The notes: generated from the sequence alone by a model not told the origin. 62,296 nucleotides of DNA from Flammeovirgaceae bacterium UBA1842 (GCA_002338655.1 DDIU01000050.1:1-62296); one strand, 5' to 3'; positions 42,757 through 52,214 are shown, numbered from the stretch's first letter. Program-made: numbers and translations.

Positions 42757-44088
42757 ATGTTCGATAATTTAAGTTTAAAGTTAGAGAAAGCATTTAAGAC
42801 ACTGAAAGGTCAGGGTAGCATCACTGAGGTGAATGTGGCCACTACCATGAAGGAAATAAGGCGCGCATTGATTGACGCTGATGTTAACTTCAAAGTTGCC
42901 AAGGATGTAACTGACGATATTAAGCAGAAGGCACTGGGTCAAGATGTACTTACTGCGGTTTCACCGGGTCAGCTTTTAACTAAAATTACCAATGACGAGC
43001 TCACCGCCCTCATGGGTGGAAGCAGTGAGGATATTTCCCTTGTTGGAAATCCTGCTGTAATCCTTATTTCTGGACTGCAAGGTTCTGGTAAAACTACTTT
43101 TTCTGGCAAGTTGGCCAACATGCTCAATAAAGGAGGGAAGCAGGTTTTGCTTACCGCCTGTGATATTTACCGACCAGCGGCTATTGACCAGCTTAAGGTG
43201 CTGGGTGAGCAAACAGGTGTTGAAGTTTATGCTGAGCCGGAAAACAAGGATGCCGTTAAAATTGCAAAAAATGCGATCAAATACGCCAAAGAAAATAATA
43301 AGAAAATTGTCATTGTCGATACTGCAGGCCGTTTAGCGGTTGATGAGGAGATGATGAACGAAATATCAAGGCTTAAAGAAGCACTTAGCCCATCGGAGAC
43401 CTTATTTGTTGTAGATGCCATGACAGGACAGGATGCGGTAAATACGGCTAAAGCCTTTAACGAAAAGCTCAATTTTGATGGTGTAGTACTTACCAAATTG
43501 GATGGTGATACCCGTGGTGGTGCAGCCATTTCAATTAGGAGGGTGGTAGATAAGCCAATCAAATTTATCTCCCATGGTGAGAAAATGGAGGCCATTGACA
43601 AGTTTCATCCAGACAGGATGGCCAATAGAATATTGGGCATGGGTGATGTGGTTTCTTTGGTTGAACGTGCACAAAACACTTTTGATGAAGAGGAAACACG
43701 TAGGCTAAACAAGAAGATCAGAAAGAACCAATTCGATTTCAATGACTTCCTTTCGCAGCTTGAACAGATCAAGAAGATGGGTAACATCAAGGATCTTATG
43801 GGCATGATTCCCGGTATGGGCAAAGCACTAAAGAACGTAGACGTGGATGATGACTCTTTCAAACCTATTGAAGCCATAATAAGGTCCATGACGCAATTGG
43901 AGCGTGAGAGTCCTGATTTGATCAGTGGTAGCAGAAGAAAAAGGATTGCCGATGGTAGTGGCACCTCAGTTCAGCAGGTAAACAACCTATTGAAGCAATT
44001 CAATGACATGCGAAAAATGATGAAAACCATGAACAAAATGGGCGGGGGCAAAAAAGGATTGGCAGCACTAAATCCTTTCGGAAGGTAA
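42757..44088 (+). CDS. ffh: signal recognition particle protein, SRP54 homologue
   Basis: A 443-residue GTPase that binds signal sequences on the ribosome. The N domain covers about 1-85; the G domain has P-loop GLQGSGKTTFSGKL near 105, VDTAGRLAVDEEMM near 186 and TKLDGDTRGGA near 246; the M domain is methionine-rich with GMIPGMGKAL near 350 and QQVNNLLKQFNDMRKMMKTM near the C-terminus, which binds SRP RNA. The ATG at 42757 gives the usual MFDNLS start; an in-frame TTG precedes it. Essential for membrane-protein targeting. Confidence 0.97.
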   Translation: MFDNLSLKLEKAFKTLKGQGSITEVNVATTMKEIRRALIDADVNFKVAKDVTDDIKQKALGQDVLTAVSPGQLLTKITNDELTALMGGSSEDISLVGNPAVILISGLQGSGKTTFSGKLANMLNKGGKQVLLTACDIYRPAAIDQLKVLGEQTGVEVYAEPENKDAVKIAKNAIKYAKENNKKIVIVDTAGRLAVDEEMMNEISRLKEALSPSETLFVVDAMTGQDAVNTAKAFNEKLNFDGVVLTKLDGDTRGGAAISIRRVVDKPIKFISHGEKMEAIDKFHPDRMANRILGMGDVVSLVERAQNTFDEEETRRLNKKIRKNQFDFNDFLSQLEQIKKMGNIKDLMGMIPGMGKALKNVDVDDDSFKPIEAIIRSMTQLERESPDLISGSRRKRIADGSGTSVQQVNNLLKQFNDMRKMMKTMNKMGGGKKGLAALNPFGR

Positions 44089-44143
44089 ATTCTGAGCGAT
44101 ATATATGATTTCGTTGACCATAATATCATATGAACTATTTACA

Positions 44144-44151
44144 TATATTTG
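44144..44151 (+). promoter_or_regulatory. candidate -7 box before the HicB-like gene
   Basis: TATATTTG is a perfect TAnnTTTG match 35 bp before the ATG at 44187. A seven-base inverted repeat (ATATGAT at 44103 / ATCATAT at 44125) lies just upstream and could be an autoregulatory operator, but it is short and AT-only in character. Confidence 0.35.
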
Positions 44152-44186
44152 TGTTCATTGATTGAAACTATACTTATTATACTAGT

Positions 44187-44585
44187 ATGCAACAAAAACA
44201 TGTTAGAAGTGCTACCACGTTAAAAAATGCTAATCATGTGGTGAACACGGCTGTGTTTGTTTTCCAAGATCAAGGGAGTTGGTTTTATTATTCCCCAGCA
44301 TTAGATTTAACTGGATATGGCGATAGTGAGGTTGAGGCTGAAGACAGTTTCACATTATCTCTTAGCGAGATGGTACGATATACTCTCAATAAAAAAACAA
44401 TGAAAAGATTGTTAGTGAGTATGGGATGGAAATTTACAAAAGCAAAGAAAAGCAAACTTTCATTAGAAGCTCCACCAATGCATATACTTTTGCAAAATGA
44501 TGAGTATTTACAAGATATCTTTAACTCAAAGGAATTTGTAAAGAAAAATAGAAAGGTTGAAATTCCTCCAATGGCTTTAGTATAA
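44187..44585 (+). CDS. HicB-like antitoxin
   Basis: A 132-residue protein whose first part resembles the HicB pseudo-RNase H fold: FQDQGSWFYYSPALDLTGYGDSEVEAEDSF contains the family run SPALDLTGYGDS near residues 36-47. The second part, which should carry the DNA-binding domain in HicB proteins, is basic and unusual here. It precedes a HicA-like gene by 13 bases, in an antitoxin-first order. The assignment is from fold pattern and neighbourhood. Confidence 0.65.
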   Translation: MQQKHVRSATTLKNANHVVNTAVFVFQDQGSWFYYSPALDLTGYGDSEVEAEDSFTLSLSEMVRYTLNKKTMKRLLVSMGWKFTKAKKSKLSLEAPPMHILLQNDEYLQDIFNSKEFVKKNRKVEIPPMALV

Positions 44586-44598
44586 TTGTTGAATTAGT

Positions 44599-44847
44599 GT
44601 GGGCAAGAACAAATATTCACATCTAAAAAATATTCCCCTCAAAGTATACAGAAAGTTTCTTCTTAATGTCGGCTGTAAATTAATTAGAACATCAGGTGGT
44701 CATGAAGTATATTCACGACCTGATCTAAATAGGCCTATAATATTACAATCGCATATAGATCCTGTGCCTGAGTTTATTATTCGTAATCATCTAAGACAAA
44801 TCCAAATGGACAAAAATGACTGTTTGAATATGTTGGCAAAATTGTAA
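44599..44847 (+). CDS. HicA-like toxin (mRNA interferase)
   Basis: An 82-residue basic protein of the double-stranded RNA-binding HicA fold. KVYRKFLLNVGCKLIRTSGGHEVYSRP near residues 15-41 contains the catalytic-position His in GGH, and later IDPVPEFIIRNHLRQI matches the family's closing helix. It begins with GTG, with the antitoxin stop 13 bases upstream. HicA toxins cleave mRNAs. The pair is intact and lies between ffh and the pdhB-side genes as an isolated module in housekeeping DNA. Confidence 0.7.
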   Translation: MGKNKYSHLKNIPLKVYRKFLLNVGCKLIRTSGGHEVYSRPDLNRPIILQSHIDPVPEFIIRNHLRQIQMDKNDCLNMLAKL

Positions 44848-44854
44848 ATATAAT

Positions 44855-45796
44855 TTACAACTGTAAGTATGCAAAAAGTTCCATCAACCAGGCAATGCCG
44901 ATGTGAACGATTACACCACCATATATATTTTCTGTTTTCAGGGCGATTACACCCAATATATAGCCTCCAAATAAGGAGCTAACGGCTTCGCCAAAAGGCT
45001 TTCCGAAGTGAAGTACACAATAGGTTACTGCCATGGGCAATACCACTGCACTCCCTAAAAACCTAACCAGTCCAAATATTAAAAACCCACGGAAGAACAA
45101 CTCTACAGTAAAAAAACTTAAAGCATAGCTAATTTCATAGAGTAAAGTAACTACACCTTGATTAAGATTGTAATGGCTGCAAAATTGATCGATGCCGGCA
45201 GTTCTAAAATTAGGGTACTGCTGTGTAAATGAAGGATGGAAGGAGGCAGCGGCAATGATGGGTGCCATTATCAGAAGCATTACCAAATAAGGCTTGAGGT
45301 TAACGTTCTTACTGGTTAAACCATAGAAATGATTGACGTCTTTTCGCTGATAAAATCCATAAAACAACCCAAGTGGTAAAATAATAGTGAATATAGGGAG
45401 CAACCTATATATACTTTTGAGGATAAATAAATGAGTACTATCATTAGTAGTGAAGAGTTGGACTATTGAATCACTGTAGGAATTCCCCCTGTTCCAAGCC
45501 AGAATGGCAAAACCAATAGCACTGACGATCCAAAATTTAGGGTTTTTGAAGAATTTTTTATTATCGGTAAATAAGAAGACAAACCAACATACAACGTAAT
45601 AACTGATGGATTGTATCAAAAACATTAGGACGATCCGTAGATTACTTCCATAGAAGGAATCAATGTAGCTATCCTCAAAATCGTAATAGAAATTGAAGGC
45701 CAATAAAAAAGCAACCCAAATAAGGGTTGCTATGTACAATCTTAAATTGAAATCTGACTTTATATAGGCCTTTAAATGGTCAAAAAGATACTTCAC
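44855..45796 (-). CDS. CPBP-family membrane protein (Rce1/Abi-like), first catalytic Glu replaced
   Basis: A 313-residue protein with about eight hydrophobic segments and the CPBP motifs: TVELFFRGFLIFGL near residues 233-246, where the family has EExxxR but here reads VExxxR, VLHFGKPFGEA near 264 (the FxxxH region) and a final VHIGIAWLMEL. Active members are glutamic membrane proteases. The first Glu, which is the catalytic base in Rce1, is Val here. Start codon is GTG at 45796 with an AAGGA three bases upstream, after the pdhB stop. It is co-transcribed with pdhB. Confidence 0.75.
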   Translation of the reverse strand: MKYLFDHLKAYIKSDFNLRLYIATLIWVAFLLAFNFYYDFEDSYIDSFYGSNLRIVLMFLIQSISYYVVCWFVFLFTDNKKFFKNPKFWIVSAIGFAILAWNRGNSYSDSIVQLFTTNDSTHLFILKSIYRLLPIFTIILPLGLFYGFYQRKDVNHFYGLTSKNVNLKPYLVMLLIMAPIIAAASFHPSFTQQYPNFRTAGIDQFCSHYNLNQGVVTLLYEISYALSFFTVELFFRGFLIFGLVRFLGSAVVLPMAVTYCVLHFGKPFGEAVSSLFGGYILGVIALKTENIYGGVIVHIGIAWLMELFAYLQL

Positions 45797-45805
45797 CAAT
45801 CCTTA

Positions 45806-46783
45806 TTACCTGTAAGTCACCGACTTTATGGCATCCATTGTTCTTTTAACATTAGGAATAATCACATCGATTAGGGTAGGAGCATAAGGCAATGGTACAT
45901 CCATGCTGTTTACTCTTGTTACTGGTGCATCCAAATAATCAAAGGCAAATTTCTGGACATGGTAGGCTATTTCAGAGCTTATGGCTGCTAAAGGCCATGC
46001 TTCTTCCAATACTACCACCCGATTGGTTTTCTTCACAGACTTTACAACTGTGGCATAATCTATCGGTCTTACAGTTCTTAAATCTATCACCTCTACAGAG
46101 ATGCCATCTTTAGCAGCCTCTTCAGCGGCTTCTAATGCTACTTTTATCATTTTACCAAAAGAAACCAACGTTACATCCGTACCTTCACGTTTCACATCAG
46201 CTACTCCGATAGGTAGCAGGTATTCACTTTCTGGAACCTCACCTTTATCCCCATACATCAATTCCGACTCCATAAAAATTACGGGATCATTGTCTCGAAT
46301 AGATGATTTCAAAAGTCCTTTGGCATCGTAAGGATTGGCCGGGATAACCACTTTTAACCCAGGGCAATTGGCATACCAGCTTTCAAAGTTCTGTGAATGT
46401 TGAGAACTTAACATTCCCGCATTTCCGGTTGGACCCCTAAATACCATGGGAATATTAAACTGACCTCCTGACATAGACATCATTTTGGCCGCTGAATTTA
46501 TCACCTGATCTATTGCTACAAGAGAAAAGTTGAAGGTCATGAATTCAATGATTGGACGCAGTCCATTCATGGCTGCACCAACACCTACTCCGGAAAAGCC
46601 AAGTTCAGCAATGGGAGTATCTATTACCCTTTCAGGGCCAAATTCATCAAGCATGCCTTGGCTCACTTTATAAGCACCGTTATATTCGGCTACTTCTTCA
46701 CCCATTAGGAACACTTTTTCATCCCTGCGCATTTCTTCGCTCATCGCTTCGCCAAGGGCTTCTCTAAACTGGATCTCTCTCAT
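45806..46783 (-). CDS. pdhB: pyruvate dehydrogenase E1 component, beta subunit
   Basis: A 325-residue thiamine-diphosphate enzyme subunit. EALGEAMSEEMRRDEKVFLMGEEVAEYNGAYKVS contains the conserved E1-beta start (MGEEVAEYNGAYK near residues 27-39); ERVIDTPIAELGFSGVGVGAAM near 51 and GPTGNAGMLSSQHSQ near 115 are family motifs, with the C-terminal transketolase domain (VLEEAWPLAAISSEIA near 256). It makes acetyl-CoA with E1 alpha, which is not in the window. Followed by the CPBP gene nine bases after the stop. Confidence 0.93.
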   Translation of the reverse strand: MREIQFREALGEAMSEEMRRDEKVFLMGEEVAEYNGAYKVSQGMLDEFGPERVIDTPIAELGFSGVGVGAAMNGLRPIIEFMTFNFSLVAIDQVINSAAKMMSMSGGQFNIPMVFRGPTGNAGMLSSQHSQNFESWYANCPGLKVVIPANPYDAKGLLKSSIRDNDPVIFMESELMYGDKGEVPESEYLLPIGVADVKREGTDVTLVSFGKMIKVALEAAEEAAKDGISVEVIDLRTVRPIDYATVVKSVKKTNRVVVLEEAWPLAAISSEIAYHVQKFAFDYLDAPVTRVNSMDVPLPYAPTLIDVIIPNVKRTMDAIKSVTYR

Positions 46784-46876
46784 TGAAATTGGTTTAATTT
46801 ATCAGAGCGTAAAAATAGCATTAGACACCGTAAGGTCAAAATTTCCAATGCCAATAAATGACCGGTCATAAATAAT

Positions 46877-46912
46877 AAAAGGCAGTCCCGATATTTATCG
46901 GGACTGCCTTTT
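46877..46912 (-). terminator. terminator between trxA and pdhB (thioredoxin side)
   Basis: A perfect 16-bp stem (AAAAGGCAGTCCCGAT / mirror) with an ATTT loop. On the minus strand it follows the trxA stop at 46930 and leads into a T-rich run (TTTTATTATTT). Its arms are symmetrical, so it may act in both directions. Confidence 0.88.
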
Positions 46913-46929
46913 TATTTTATCAGGTATAA

Positions 46930-47253
46930 TTATGCTAATTGTGCGTCAAGCTTTTGAGCTAAAACACCCTTAGGCACTGCACCAACCTGCTTGTCAACAA
47001 TTTCCCCGCCTTTAAACACCAATAGGGTAGGGATACTTCTGATACCATATTTAATTGGAATGTTTGGATTTTCATCTACATTCATTTTGCCAATCACAGC
47101 TTTACCTTCATATTCACCTGCTAGTTCTTCCACTACAGGGCCTATCATTTTACAAGGACCACACCACTCTGCCCAAAAATCCACTAATACTGTTTTATCA
47201 CCATTTACGATTTCGTCAAAATTGGCATCTGTGATTTCGATTGCTTTACTCAT
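46930..47253 (-). CDS. trxA: thioredoxin
   Basis: A 107-residue cytoplasmic redox protein with the active-site motif WAEWCGPCKM near residues 28-37 and the cis-Pro loop GIRSIPTLLVFKGG near 70-83. Size and motif placement are exactly those of thioredoxin 1. It reduces protein disulfides with NADPH through thioredoxin reductase, which is not nearby. Monocistronic, flanked by the hairpin terminator. Confidence 0.95.
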   Translation of the reverse strand: MSKAIEITDANFDEIVNGDKTVLVDFWAEWCGPCKMIGPVVEELAGEYEGKAVIGKMNVDENPNIPIKYGIRSIPTLLVFKGGEIVDKQVGAVPKGVLAQKLDAQLA

Positions 47254-47434
47254 TGCTATTTTTTTTACAAATGAAAAATTCTATTTGAGGTTTAAACACA
47301 AATGTAGGCATTTTTGGTTCTCCTTCCAGCCGACAATGTGCATAATTATTATCAATGGTCTCATAGAGGACAACGATGAGGTGAAATTATATGTAGAATG
47401 ATAGATTTTCCAATCGTTGAACCTGAAAAATATA

Positions 47435-47462
47435 AAATCCCGAACAATTTAGTTCGGGATTT
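47435..47462 (-). terminator. terminator after tRNA-Cys
   Basis: Stem AAATCCCGAAC / GTTCGGGATTT with six-base loop, then a T-rich run on the minus strand. It directly follows the tRNA 3' end on the minus strand. Confidence 0.75.
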
Positions 47463-47466
47463 GTTG

Positions 47467-47537
47467 AGGCGCTGAGCGGATTCGAACCGCTGTAGAAGGT
47501 TTTGCAGACCTCTGCCTAGCCACTCGGCCACAGCGCC
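47467..47537 (-). tRNA. tRNA-Cys (anticodon GCA)
   Basis: On the minus strand, acceptor stem GGCGCTG / CAGCGCC, D-arm GCCGAGTGGCTAGGC, anticodon arm with loop CTGCAAA (anticodon GCA) and T-arm with GTTCGAATC. All four stems pair. The gene ends with discriminator T and no encoded CCA. Length of 71 nt fits tRNA-Cys. Confidence 0.95.
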
Positions 47538-47792
47538 ATTTTAAATGCATTAAAATTAAGCTGCAAATCTATACATAATCATTAATTACTTCAAAGATAT
47601 TATGTTTTTTGTCTGTTAGAATTAATCACCGCATATATGGCCAGTGAAACTGATAGGGAATATTGAGACACCAGTTAAAATATAATTAAGTTTAATAATG
47701 CTATTATTATATTCACAATACAGATTTTTAATTATGGACTGCTGGTCTCTTTTGAAGAAGATTTATTTAAATAATATTTAAAGTAAATAATT

Positions 47793-47981
47793 ATGGATTT
47801 TTTGATTCAATTAATAATAGCCGTAATATTTCTTATCGTATTGATCTACTTGGTGATCAACATTTCAAGTATAGCTAAATCAAATAGAGAGATTCTACAA
47901 GAACTAAAAAAACAAGGTAAGCCTCTAACTGATATTGAGAATAAAGCAAAGGCTTATGATGAAAAATATGGAAAAAATTAG
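47793..47981 (+). CDS. small single-span membrane protein of unknown function
   Basis: A 62-residue protein: one hydrophobic segment (LIQLIIAVIFLIVLIYLVINI) from residue 4, then a short cytoplasmic-type helix and charged coil (SNREILQELKKQGKP; KAKAYDEKY). Similar small proteins are common in Bacteroidota. It is convergent toward the tesA-type gene with a 34-bp gap. No function is known. Codon content and clean start favour a real gene over a chance frame. Confidence 0.55.
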   Translation: MDFLIQLIIAVIFLIVLIYLVINISSIAKSNREILQELKKQGKPLTDIENKAKAYDEKYGKN

Positions 47982-48015
47982 CGAGTAACCTTGTTCTTTT
48001 AATTGGAGACCCTCA

Positions 48016-48627
48016 CTAGTTCAATAAGGGTTTCAAGACATTCATTACATTATCGGCCACAATCTTATGGCCTTCCACATTGGGATGTATGCCATCCGGT
48101 AAGTTTAAGTCTTTGTTACCCGCCACACCTTCAAGTAAAAATGGGATCAATTCAGCATTGTTGTTTTTTGCCAACCTCGGAAATATGGCTTTGAATCTAT
48201 CTGTATATTGTTGCCCTAGATTTGGGGGTACCATCATGCCAGCAATCACAATCTGTATGTTGGGGTATTTTTGCTTCACCTTATCAATAATGGTCTGAAG
48301 GTTTTTTTCCGTTTGATCAAGAGGTAGTCCACGTAGGCCATCGTTGGCACCGAGCTCTAATACAAATATGTCAATCGGCTCTTTGAGGATCCAGTTCAGC
48401 CTTGAAATACCTCCTGATGTGGTTTCACCGCTCAATCCGGCATTAATTATTTTGTAATTTTTGTCATTCCCATTTAGTTCACGTTCAATTATGGCAGGAA
48501 AGGCTTGGGCTTTGGAGAGGCCATAACCAGCAGTTAAACTATCACCATAAAAAAGAATGGTTGTTTTTGGTGAATTAAAACTTGATAGCACTAAAACAAG
48601 GAGAGCAGGCAATAGACGAAACTTCAT
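48016..48627 (-). CDS. tesA: SGNH/GDSL arylesterase, TesA-like
   Basis: A 203-residue secreted esterase. The signal peptide starts MKFRLLPALLVLVLSS; the GDSL block is ILFYGDSLTAGYGLS near residues 24-38, the oxyanion Gly and Asn are in GLSGETTSGG and ELGANDGLRG, and the catalytic Asp/His are in LPDGIHPN near 185. These match the E. coli TesA family (thioesterase I/protease I/lysophospholipase L1). The ATG at 48627 is preferred because it starts the signal peptide directly. It is divergent from the ybbA-ybbP-like genes, a grouping also known in E. coli. Confidence 0.92.
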   Translation of the reverse strand: MKFRLLPALLVLVLSSFNSPKTTILFYGDSLTAGYGLSKAQAFPAIIERELNGNDKNYKIINAGLSGETTSGGISRLNWILKEPIDIFVLELGANDGLRGLPLDQTEKNLQTIIDKVKQKYPNIQIVIAGMMVPPNLGQQYTDRFKAIFPRLAKNNNAELIPFLLEGVAGNKDLNLPDGIHPNVEGHKIVADNVMNVLKPLLN

Positions 48628-48815
48628 TTTTTCTTTTATATTCTTTATTGACACAGTAGTTTTATTGATTTACGTAATTTATGGCTTAGTGTATGTATTT
48701 ATCAAAATTTAAGCCGAAAATTACCACTTAACATAAACATTTTTTTTTATTGTCGTTAAACCGTAAATACACTTAACGCAACCTGTCAAAAAGGTTGGCT
48801 TATTTTACTTTTCTT

Positions 48816-49508
48816 ATGGCAGACATATTAGTGGTTGAAAACCTTACCAAAACATTCGATTCATCAAATAAATCCCTCACTGTACTGGACGATGTTTCAT
48901 TTAGCGTGGCCGAAGGATCCGGTATATCCATCGTAGGGCCCTCAGGAAGTGGAAAAACCACTTTATTGGGTTTATGTGCCGGACTTGATGTGGCAACAAG
49001 TGGCGTTGTTTCACTGGCTGGCATAAAATTAAATGCTTTGGATGAAGATGACAGGGCTTATGTCAGGAATCAGCATATAGGGTTTATCTTTCAAAATTTT
49101 CAACTACTGCCCACACTTACCGCTTTGGAAAATGTAACAGTGCCTCTTGAGTTGAGAGGGAGCAAAGATTATAAAGATAAGGCCAAAGATCTATTGGATC
49201 GGGTAGGCTTAGCAGACAGGATGGATCACTACCCATCTCAATTGTCGGGTGGTGAGCAACAGCGGGTAGCCATGGCCCGTGCGTTTATCACTTCTCCAAG
49301 GGTGTTGTTTGCAGATGAACCCACCGGGAATCTGGATGAAGAAACCGCTAATAAGGTAACGGAGCTATTGTTTGATTTGAACAAACAAGAAGGTACTACA
49401 CTAATATTGGTGACCCATAATATGGAATTGGCGGCCTATACCAATCGGATTTTAAGGCTTAAAGGAGGTAAAGTAATAAGTGATAACCCAACAAACGGAG
49501 CTGTTTGA
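48816..49508 (+). CDS. ABC transporter ATPase, YbbA-like
   Basis: A 230-residue ATPase of the MacB/LolD class. Walker A GPSGSGKTT lies near residues 39-47, the signature LSGGEQQRVAMARAF near 142-156, Walker B VLFADEPTGNLD near 163-174, and the switch His in LVTHN near 196. Its stop overlaps the permease start (TGATG), so both are translated together. With the permease and the divergent tesA-type esterase it forms the ybbA-ybbP-tesA context. Confidence 0.92.
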   Translation: MADILVVENLTKTFDSSNKSLTVLDDVSFSVAEGSGISIVGPSGSGKTTLLGLCAGLDVATSGVVSLAGIKLNALDEDDRAYVRNQHIGFIFQNFQLLPTLTALENVTVPLELRGSKDYKDKAKDLLDRVGLADRMDHYPSQLSGGEQQRVAMARAFITSPRVLFADEPTGNLDEETANKVTELLFDLNKQEGTTLILVTHNMELAAYTNRILRLKGGKVISDNPTNGAV

Positions 49509-52069
49509 TGGAGTACTTGATAAAAATAAAAAAGGCGAAAAAAAACCTATTCAATGACCCATGGGTTTGGAAGATGGCAGCAAAAGATGCACGCAATAAT
49601 GTAGGCAGGCTGTTTTTGTTTATTGCCTCTGTTATAATCGGTATTGCGGCCTTGGTTTCGATCAATTCCTTCAATATCAATTTGATGCGCAGTATCGATG
49701 ATCAGGCAAAAGAACTGCTAGGGGCTGATTTTGTGGTCAATGGTAATAAGCCTTTTGAGCAGGAGCTACTTACTGCATTCGATTCGGTAGAGGCAGAGAA
49801 AGCCAGCGAAGCAGATTTAGCATCAATGGTTTCTTTTATGACGGACACGCCCGGCACCCGCTTGGTGCGGATTATCGCTATTGAGGGTGACTTTCCATTT
49901 TATGGTGATTTGGAAACCTTGCCTGATCATGCCGTTGATTTAATGAAAGGTGGTCCCTATGCCATGATGGACAAAAACCTCATGGGCCAATACGATGTAA
50001 GTGCAGGCGACTCAGTTAAAATCGGCAAAATGACTTTTAAAATTGCTGGCGAAGTGACGAAAATACCTGGCGGTGGAGGCATTCAATCAACATTTACCCC
50101 TTCGGTCTATATTTCGATGGATAACCTCGATTCTACGGGGTTGGTCCAATTTGGAAGTAGGATAGACTATAAACATTACTTCAAAACCAGTGATGATAAA
50201 GCAGCAGAGGCAGCGGTAGAGAAGTTAAAGCCCATTGCTAAAAAGTATGGGCATTGGGTAGAAACAGTGCAAGGAAGAAAAGAAAATTTGGGTGAAGGAT
50301 TACAAAACCTATATCGATTTTTTAATCTTCTTGCTTTCGTTGCCCTAATATTGGGGTGTATTGGAGTGGCAAGTTCTGTTCATATATATGTTAAAGAAAA
50401 ACGAAATACAGTAGCTGTTTTGCGCTGTATTGGAGCTTCTGGATGGCAATCTTTCAACATATTTTTTATACAATCCTTTACCATTGGGTTGATAGGCAGC
50501 ATACTAGGCGTATCGCTCGGACTGTTGATCCAGTTTTTGCTGCCCTCGCTTTTAAAAGAATTTATTCCGATAGACCTTGACCTGCACATAGCATGGTCTG
50601 CCGTTTTTGAAGGCATGCTTTTGGGGATGATAATCGCTACGTTGTTTTCAGTTTTACCTCTTATTGCCATTCGGTTTGTTCCACCATTGGCGGTCTTACG
50701 GGCGGGGTTTGAGCCATTAAGAAATTTCTCAAAATCACGCCTACTGGTAATTTTTCTTATCATCTTATTTCCATTGGCCTTTGCAGCCTATCAATCTGAA
50801 AGCATCCTTATAGGCTCCCTCTTCTTTATTGGTCTGCTGGTCGCCTTTGGTGCGCTTACCGTAGTGGGATGGTTGTTAATGACATTGGTGAAGAAGTTTT
50901 TCCCGTCCAATTGGAGTTTTATTTGGCGTCAGAGCCTTGCTAATTTATTCAGGCCTAACAATCAGACGCTCGTTTTGGTGGTGGTCATTGGGTTAGGGGC
51001 ATTTTTGATAGCAACCCTCAACATCACCCAGAATAGTTTGCTCAATCAAGTGGAATTTATAGGCAACGAAAATCAGTCAAACACCATATTGTTTGATATT
51101 CAGCCCGATCAAAAAGATGGAGTTGTGAAGTTGACAAAAGACAACGACTTACCCATTCAGCAATTGGTACCGATCATCACCTGTAGGATAAGTAGCATCA
51201 ATGGTAAATCTATCAGTGAGATTCAAAAAGATACTACCGATGCCATTCCAAACTGGGCAATAACAAGGGAGTATCGTGTCACTTATCGTGATTCTCTCAA
51301 TAACTCTGAAACGTTGGAAAGTGGTGTACTGCAACATATATCCAATGATTCAATTTTTGTGACAGTATCGAAAGGTATGAACGAAAACCTAGAATTAAAC
51401 ATTGGGGACTCTATGGTATTTGACGTACAGGGAGTACCAATTAAAGCCTATTTAAGTGGGGTAAGGGATGTAGATTGGCCTGTAGATCCACCTAATTTTA
51501 TATTTGTATTCCCTACTAAATTGTTAGAACAAGCCCCACAAATATTTGTATTAACAACCCGAATTGATGCGCAAACAAAAGCCAATAAATATCAGCGTGA
51601 ACTGGTAGCACTCTTTCCAAACGTATCGCTGATTGACCTGAAGTTGGTTTTGTCAACACTTAATGAGTTTTTCGATAAGGTGTCATTTGTGATCCGTTTT
51701 ATGGCACTGTTCAGTGTGATCACCGGTATGGTGGTTTTGGCTGGTGTTGTGATCAATAGTAAATACCTTCGGTTAAGGGAAAATGTTTTGCTTAGGACAA
51801 TTGGTGCCAGAAGTAAGCAAATTGTGGGCATGACCATATTAGAATATGGATATTTAGGATTTTTCTCTGGATTGACTGGAATAGCCCTATCATTAATTTC
51901 AGGGTGGATATTGGCTACCTTCTTTTTTGAAGTGATCTACCTGCCTGATTATCTTAATTTACTCTATTTATGGATAACTATCATTGCGCTCACGATCTCC
52001 ATAGGATGGTTTAATACAAGAGATGTTCTAAATAGATCACCTTTAGAAGTACTCCGTAAGGAGGTCTAA
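49508..52069 (+). CDS. ABC transporter permease, YbbP-like
   Basis: An 853-residue permease with two FtsX modules and large periplasmic domains, of the YbbP type. N-terminal WVWKMAAKDARNNVGRLFLF leads into a first membrane helix; FtsX segments include ASSVHIYVKEKRNTVAVLRCIG near 295 and ENVLLRTIGARSKQIVGMTI near 758. The start ATG overlaps the ATPase stop (TGATG). The ATPase/permease pair is probably an envelope transporter linked to lipid or lipoprotein handling, consistent with TesA, although the substrate is not known. Confidence 0.9.
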   Translation: MEYLIKIKKAKKNLFNDPWVWKMAAKDARNNVGRLFLFIASVIIGIAALVSINSFNINLMRSIDDQAKELLGADFVVNGNKPFEQELLTAFDSVEAEKASEADLASMVSFMTDTPGTRLVRIIAIEGDFPFYGDLETLPDHAVDLMKGGPYAMMDKNLMGQYDVSAGDSVKIGKMTFKIAGEVTKIPGGGGIQSTFTPSVYISMDNLDSTGLVQFGSRIDYKHYFKTSDDKAAEAAVEKLKPIAKKYGHWVETVQGRKENLGEGLQNLYRFFNLLAFVALILGCIGVASSVHIYVKEKRNTVAVLRCIGASGWQSFNIFFIQSFTIGLIGSILGVSLGLLIQFLLPSLLKEFIPIDLDLHIAWSAVFEGMLLGMIIATLFSVLPLIAIRFVPPLAVLRAGFEPLRNFSKSRLLVIFLIILFPLAFAAYQSESILIGSLFFIGLLVAFGALTVVGWLLMTLVKKFFPSNWSFIWRQSLANLFRPNNQTLVLVVVIGLGAFLIATLNITQNSLLNQVEFIGNENQSNTILFDIQPDQKDGVVKLTKDNDLPIQQLVPIITCRISSINGKSISEIQKDTTDAIPNWAITREYRVTYRDSLNNSETLESGVLQHISNDSIFVTVSKGMNENLELNIGDSMVFDVQGVPIKAYLSGVRDVDWPVDPPNFIFVFPTKLLEQAPQIFVLTTRIDAQTKANKYQRELVALFPNVSLIDLKLVLSTLNEFFDKVSFVIRFMALFSVITGMVVLAGVVINSKYLRLRENVLLRTIGARSKQIVGMTILEYGYLGFFSGLTGIALSLISGWILATFFFEVIYLPDYLNLLYLWITIIALTISIGWFNTRDVLNRSPLEVLRKEV

Positions 52070-52214
52070 ATGCCAAATTGAAGCAAAATTCAATACTGAT
52101 CCTCCCCCCAATGTAGTGAATGAACGATTATAAAAGCCAAAAATCTTACAAATAGATTTATGCCAAAGTTGGTTTAGTTATCTTTAGTAATGCTTATTCT
52201 ATTATGGTGCATTA

